From: Kryptolebias marmoratus
Lineage: Eukaryota; Chordata; Actinopteri; Cyprinodontiformes; Rivulidae
NCBI RefSeq assembly: GCF_001649575.2
Contig: NC_051448.1
Location: 20,754,537-20,818,536 of the forward strand
Direction: 5' to 3'
Length of the DNA stretch: 64,000 bases
This document shows, piece by piece, positions 45,368 to 64,000 of the stretch. Each line of letters begins with the position of its first letter. Positions within the stretch are counted from its first letter, which is position 1. The notes below the pieces were generated by a model. It was not told where the DNA came from, searched no databases, and was given only the letters and a program-made list of their open reading frames with translations. The translations under genes were made by a program, and so were the position numbers.

Positions 45368-46354
45368 TTATTGCAGTTTTGCGTTAACAAACTCACCATG
45401 TAGTATTTTTCCAGACATAATAATTCTAAAGGCCGATCTAAACCAGCTGTAAAAGAAAGCATAAATAAATGGATTCAATGTTGAGTTTGTCAGTGCAAGC
45501 CATAGAAGTGATTCAGTTACAGGAATTGGTACTGAATTGTTAGTAAAAGGTTCAAAAGCTATGCAAAGAAAACAAGGAGTCCAACAAAAAATAAACACTC
45601 CCAGAACAATAGCCAGAGTTTTGGTGGCTTTTCTCTCCATCTTACTGACAGTTGCTCCACATTTCATCCTAGCTTGGATGCTTCGTGCCTGCCTCTGTGC
45701 AACAAGGAAAATCTTCAGGTAAATGCACAACATTATGACAAATGGAAGGTAAAACGAAAAAATGGGTCCTACTGTACTTGCCATCAGAACATCAATAAAA
45801 CATGTTTCTTGACATTTTTGCTCTGATTTTGGTGTTGTCACTGCAATTCCAATAAGTGCAGAAGCACTCCAGCTGACAGTAATCATGAAAACAACAACAT
45901 TACGGCTAATTTTAGATTTATATGTTAATGGCTGACACACTGCATAATATCTGTCAATTGAAATACAACACAGGTGTAAAATGGAACATGTGCAAAGATA
46001 TATTGCAAAGCTGTCTCGTATCTTACAAAATATATCTTCATGGTACATACACGAGTTGACTGAGAATGCCATGCTTAAAGGAAATACTAAGATCCCTACA
46101 AGCAGGTCAGCGAAAGCCAGAGACAGAATGAGGAAGTTAGTAGGAGTGTGGAGCTGTTTGAAGTAAAACACAGAGATTATTACAAGGAGGTTTCCACATA
46201 CTGTGACAACAGATAAAAGTGTAAAGAAACCATATAACATCACACATACAGCAGAAGGAGTTGTGGTAAATTTGTAACTGAAATTCTTTATCTCATAGCA
46301 GGGATATATATATGTCACTGCATTCGTTCTGTTGACATAACTTCTTGTTTCCAT
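45368..46354 (-). CDS. trace amine-associated receptor (TAAR) lacking Asp3.32, intact
   Basis: A 328-residue single-exon receptor (METRSYVNRTNAVTYIYPCY at the start, NRT glycosylation site). It has all seven hydrophobic segments, a TM2 LSLAFADLLVG, Cys3.25 in CKIRD, DRYYAVCQPLTY, TM6 FIFCWTPCF and the TAAR fingerprint NSTLNPFIYAFFYSWF. Counting back from Arg3.50, position 3.32 is Ala (FAIYLCTCS), not the Asp that pairs with the ligand amine in classical TAARs. Positions 5.42-5.43 (Gly-Pro, from Pro5.50 in FYLP) also lack the alternative Asp reported for some fish TAARs. The frame is intact, so it may detect something other than simple primary amines. Clearly a paralogue of 39365-40345, in tail-to-tail orientation. 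Confidence 0.95.
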   Translation of the reverse strand: METRSYVNRTNAVTYIYPCYEIKNFSYKFTTTPSAVCVMLYGFFTLLSVVTVCGNLLVIISVFYFKQLHTPTNFLILSLAFADLLVGILVFPLSMAFSVNSCMYHEDIFCKIRDSFAIYLCTCSILHLCCISIDRYYAVCQPLTYKSKISRNVVVFMITVSWSASALIGIAVTTPKSEQKCQETCFIDVLMASTVGPIFSFYLPFVIMLCIYLKIFLVAQRQARSIQARMKCGATVSKMERKATKTLAIVLGVFIFCWTPCFLCIAFEPFTNNSVPIPVTESLLWLALTNSTLNPFIYAFFYSWFRSAFRIIMSGKILHGEFVNAKLQ

Positions 46355-47615
46355 GATGATCTAAAAACTTTATGCAATTTATTTGAATAAAAAATACTAC
46401 AAAGCAATCACATTCAACGCAATTTTTCAGATGTACATTATATACAAACTGAGTAATAATTGTTTAAAATTTCTGACAAAACACTCACAGGTCATCAGTG
46501 CTGTTGCTTCCTTTGTGTCAGAAGAGTCTCTTTCTATAAACCTTTATTCTGTATTCCCTACCTACTGTTATCCAATAGGAATTGGCAACAGTATTCCATC
46601 TGAAAGCAATAATGACCAATGATGTAACATGCATATGTGTCTGTATATCCCACTTTTAGGGGTACAAACACAGATAAATGTGTTGGTACCATTCCAATAA
46701 TAATAATAAAAAAAAACCAACAATCTCCAAAATGACTTAAAACTGTCAAAAATATATAGGCATCCCCTTATTGTTTTTCCGTATATAAAGGAATAGTATA
46801 GTCATTTTTGAAGTGATTTTAAGTGAAATTTTTATCATTAGTTACTAACATATCAGCCATGAAATTAGGCATAGAGCATGGAGGATGGAAAAAATGGCAG
46901 AAGTCTTTTCACTTGTTCACACCAACATGTGAAGAAAATAAAAGAAGTTTCAGGTTAGATTTCATAATTTAAAACAGCTCTGGGCCCTTACCTATTTAAG
47001 TAATCACTGATCATTTCACTGGCTTTGCCCAAATATTTCCCACCAAAAACTAAAGGGCCCTCACAGTTGCCAAGAATTTAGTGAAGTATTTTTTTTTTCA
47101 TTTTGGTCTTCTAACCTGCATTAAATCAAATCAAGGCAGAGGTTTTGAGTGTTTCTTCATCAAAGAACTGCTAACACTGCTGAGTATAGGAAGATCTCGC
47201 ACTACACCACATCACCCACCATGTTCTAGAAGTTCCAAAAACAGAATGAGTCCAGCACAGTCTAGACAAAAAAAATGATAAGACCTGCTGTGAGAATAAT
47301 ATATTTTACAATAGTACTCTATAAATATCACAAGTTAAACTGGAATTTAAATATGTTAAAAAGCCATGCACAAATGTTTTGAAATATATTCAGCGATAAC
47401 ATTTTAAAATGTTCAAGTGTATGGTTAGGTGTATCTGTTTAATGATGAGTTCATTGTTAAATATGTATTATTGTGAAAGGCTCATGGTTGTAAGAAGTGA
47501 TGTTGAAATTTACAGAAATCCTTGTCATTCATTGGTCACAGTAAGAGGTAAAATGTGACAGTAAGTGCATGTAACCATGTGTAGCCTGACAGGGTAAGTT
47601 AAAAAAAATGTTTAA
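46355..47615. other. upstream region of the minus-strand TAAR and unassigned DNA
   Basis: No exon or repeat recognised. The promoter of the TAAR should lie just right of 46354. Confidence 0.4.
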
Positions 47616-48163
47616 AGGGGACCTATTATGCTTCCTTGAACAAGTTAGGATAGGTCTGTGGGCTATACAAAACATGTTCATCAAATTTCATGCACAAAAT
47701 CATTCTCAGATATTGAGATTTTACCTGGTCAGTTCTGCCTATATATCACGGGGACATTGCCATCAAAAATAAAATGAAGCCACGCAGCTCTGTTCTATAT
47801 TGCAGCCAACAACAAAACATTTTCCTTTTCCAGCAGACATTGTTCAGCAGTAAAACCAGCAGAACTAACGTTATGGTCTTCTTGTAATGAGGTGGTTGGA
47901 GCTCCACTTGGGTTGCTAGTTGAGGGGATGGGCTTGTCTTGGGTAACGGGGATTGTGACGCAACAATTCAGAGATTTTTGAAACAGTTCGTTTTGCAGAT
48001 AACAGAAAACATTTACTTATTATCAAAAAATGGCTGTTTTTTTTTTGTTTTTTTTTGCGTTTGGCCTGTTTCTAGAAGCAGTAGATAAAAGGCAAATGGC
48101 TTTCATTTTGTACCCAAGTACAAAAACATGCAAAAAGTAAATTTTGAATAATAGGTCTCCTTT
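47616..48163. mobile_element. MITE with GGGGACCTATTATGC ends (Kolobok/piggyBac-like)
   Basis: The left end AAAGGGGACCTATTATGCTT is mirrored at the right by TTGAATAATAGGTCTCCTTT. A TTAA precedes the left end, which would fit a TTAA-targeting family, but the right flank does not show a matching TTAA. There is no coding sequence inside. Confidence 0.6.
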
Positions 48164-50181
48164 TCATGAGTTCCAAGCTCTACAGGTGAGATGTGACAGA
48201 CTATACCACAACAACTGCTGTCTGGGTTCTTCACCAGTCTGAGCTTCATGGGAGACTGCCAAATAGAAAGACTGTTGAAGAAAACTTTGATCAAACCTCA
48301 GCTAGAGTTTGTCTAGATAATTTTAAAGACTTTAGTTAAAATTTAATGTGAATTTTCTTTACCAGAGTCTTTCTCTTTACCACTCTCCCACAAAGAGCAG
48401 ACTGGTGAAGAACAATCACTTCTTGTTTGCTAAGTTACTCCGATTTTTTTGAAAATCAATTAACAATTTTTTTGGCTTTAAGGTGTTCAGCTGAAGATGG
48501 GACCTTTCACATCAAAGAGTTGAGTTCAAAGAGGAGATCTGTTATTAATAGTGTTACTAATTTGTTGTAGAAGATTCGGAGAGTCAGTCAACTGACCACA
48601 ACACTTAAAGGAAGCATGGTCAGAAATCTGGAAAGATAAATTAATAGCTAGACGAGTCTCTTGTCAACAACAACAAAAAACTTTCATGAAGCTGTTTTAC
48701 AAAACACCATGGAATTTCAAAGATTTTATTGTATTTTGCAATAATTACAAAATATTGTTAAAATTTGGAACATTCAGTTTTACCTTAAGCTTATTTAGGC
48801 AAGACAAATCATTAAATATGAACAGATTAGCAATGTAAATATGGTAAGGATATATTAATGTGCCATACACATAAAAGACTCATTGTATTGGATTTACAGA
48901 GATTTTTACAAATAAAAATTAAATAGAATAGAATTTTAATAATTAGGAATGGGTGAATATTCTGTAGGTATCCTGTTTGAGTTTTTGTAACTTTAGAATG
49001 AGATTTCTTACAAGCAAAAATATTACAACTTAATTGCTGTTGAATGTACCATGATAATGCTGCAGTAAAGATATTAGAAAACATCTGAAAAATGGCAGAG
49101 CTAAAATGCTGAAACAGATTCATATTCTGTAGAGAACACAAAGACCAGCATGATAGCAAGAAATAATCTGGAAAGTGATGACCCAAAATCCAAGTAAAAA
49201 AGATACACAATTTGTGTTTACAATTATCAGTAACACAGGACTGTTATAACTAGAGATCAGTGGTTTTCTAATAAAAATAAAGGCATAAAAATGAGCAAAA
49301 ATTTTTAGACTACTGTGTCAGATAAAACAAAGTTTTGGCTGATTTTCCAGTGGCATTGGCAGTATGTAGCTTGTTTACATCACTTATTGCATAAGTAGGA
49401 ATTTTTCAGAAAACAGAATTAATCCATTTTAAGATTTCCTGGTCATGCACACTAAATAAACATTCCGCATATACAGGAGTAGCTTAAAAAAGTGCATATA
49501 ATGTCACCTTTTCTCCTAACATAAGGCGAAACCAACTACAACACATAAATTAACCACTGGTCTCACTTTCAAAATAAAAAATATATATTATTTGAATAAT
49601 AATAAAAAAGAATTATACACTACAGTCATAACTTGTCTACTGTTTAGTTTTGTGCAACACAAAGCATTTGCACAAAGTGCATAATGAATATCAGGTCAAA
49701 TAAATTGTTCAAGAGTGTGTTTAAGTTGGGTGGTAAGTAGTCAGAATGCATCTTGACACAAAATACTAAATAATAGTATTTCAGTGACCTTTTTGTTCTT
49801 AATATAATAAAATACCTAAAAAAGAATGTAAAAATCCTCATATTTAGAAAACATACATTATTGTTATTAATAATAAATACAACCTTCTCATTTAAGATGA
49901 TCCAATAAAAGTGTTTAAAACAGCTACTACTGCAATGTTATACATTTTAAAAAGATGTATCATGGAAATTTTTTTTTGTGTCCATGTTTTTTGTTTGTTT
50001 AGCATCTTTCAAAGAATACAGCTTTCCTTCATTTGTTGAAAATCTAGAAAAGACAAATCAAACTTGATTCATCTTGGACATAGCATATGTCAAATAATGT
50101 TCCAACTTATTCAAAAGTTAAAAGGCTGGTTTGCTTGGTTGGTTGTCTTTCTAGGTTGGCTAGAGTTGATAACACAGACTA
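48164..50181. other. 3' flank of the adhesion GPCR gene
   Basis: AT-rich. It should hold the 3' untranslated region (minus strand) of the receptor ending at 50182. The short frames here show no domain. Confidence 0.4.
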
Positions 50182-63307
<13,126 letters not shown>

Positions 63308-64000
63308 CTGTAAAGCAAACACAAAAATTAATAACAGAAGCATAATCACAAGCTGTTTACCTGCCAAATAGTCTATAACGATTTTCATGGTTATGACAAA
63401 AAGCAAAATTTGTGGAATCTCCGAGTTTGTCACCTTTTTAGCCTCCAAAATGAACAAAAAAATAAATTCAGTTTTTGTTGCCATTGTAGCTAACTTTGTG
63501 AACCTTAGCTAACAGACTTTGAATTATTTTTCTGAGTCATTTGCTTGTGCTGGGATTAAACGGAAAACAAAAATTCAAGTGAAATATTTGTTAACTTGTT
63601 AAGAAATACTTGTTTAAATTCTTTTCTACAATTGTGTTTTAAGACATAATATGATCTGCAGTAGGAGATATTTATTAATTAACATCTGCTGGATTAAATC
63701 AGCCTGTAGTCGGAGGTGAACAAAAATAACAAAATTAACACTAAGATTTGCTTGAAGCGTCACACTTGTACTAGTTAATAAGCTTTAGTCAAATATTCAT
63801 TATCACTAGTTTTCCTGCACCCACTGAATTTTTGCCAGTAAATGCTGACTGGCAAAAAAAACCTGTATTGTTACAACAAATTTTGTTAATCTTGCAGAAT
63901 TGCAAAATGTACTCATTTTCAGAGATGTGTTCAAGAGAGACGAATTTTTAAAACCTTAGCAATATTCACCTGTCTTTGCCTTCTTAAAAGAAGATAACTC

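Overview
The window is nuclear DNA from a bony fish (teleost). The evidence is intron-split vertebrate receptor genes with GT-AG junctions, two single-exon fish-type trace amine-associated receptors (TAARs), and a dense load of typical teleost repeats (hAT, Harbinger-like, foldback, RTE/L2-type LINE, Ty3/Gypsy and DIRS-like sequences). There are three assembly gaps (3464-3708, 9752-9916, 33062-33364) and one isolated N (63163). No prokaryotic features, CRISPR arrays or convincing tRNA genes were seen.

Three sets of sequences belong to one family of adhesion GPCRs resembling ADGRF5/GPR116, all on the minus strand. (1) 50182-63307 is a well-preserved gene whose 5' end lies beyond the right edge. 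Sixteen exons join in one frame to encode a mucin-like stalk, a SEA domain, Ig-like domains, a small Cys-rich domain, GAIN/GPS, seven transmembrane segments and a short Ser-rich tail ending in a stop codon. (2) 4751-20004 carries the front half of a paralogue: signal-peptide exon, a 13-base microexon, a tandem array of tiny Thr/Pro/Ser exons, SEA, Ig and Cys-rich exons. Its middle SEA exon seems lost and no GAIN/7TM exon follows before the left edge. (3) 28215-28690 is an orphan GAIN/GPS exon with in-frame stops. Together they suggest tandem duplication followed by decay.

Between the adhesion GPCR sequences lie two convergent intact TAAR genes (39365-40345 plus, 45368-46354 minus). The first keeps the amine-binding Asp3.32. 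The second has Ala there.

Most of the rest is mobile DNA. 329-881, 2832-4195 and 9324-10465 are foldback-type elements. 17527-18336, 23279-25781 and 55914-56833 are hAT-like elements with 8-base target duplications. 18735-19349 is a Harbinger-like element sitting inside a LINE reverse transcriptase. 22300-27930 is a decayed minus-strand Gypsy element split by a hAT. 31818-37579 is a young Gypsy element with 593-base LTRs, inserted in an older DNA transposon and itself carrying an antisense solo LTR. I saw no clearly new biological system. The points most worth following are the expandable mucin-microexon array, the partly dismantled receptor copy and the TAAR without Asp3.32.
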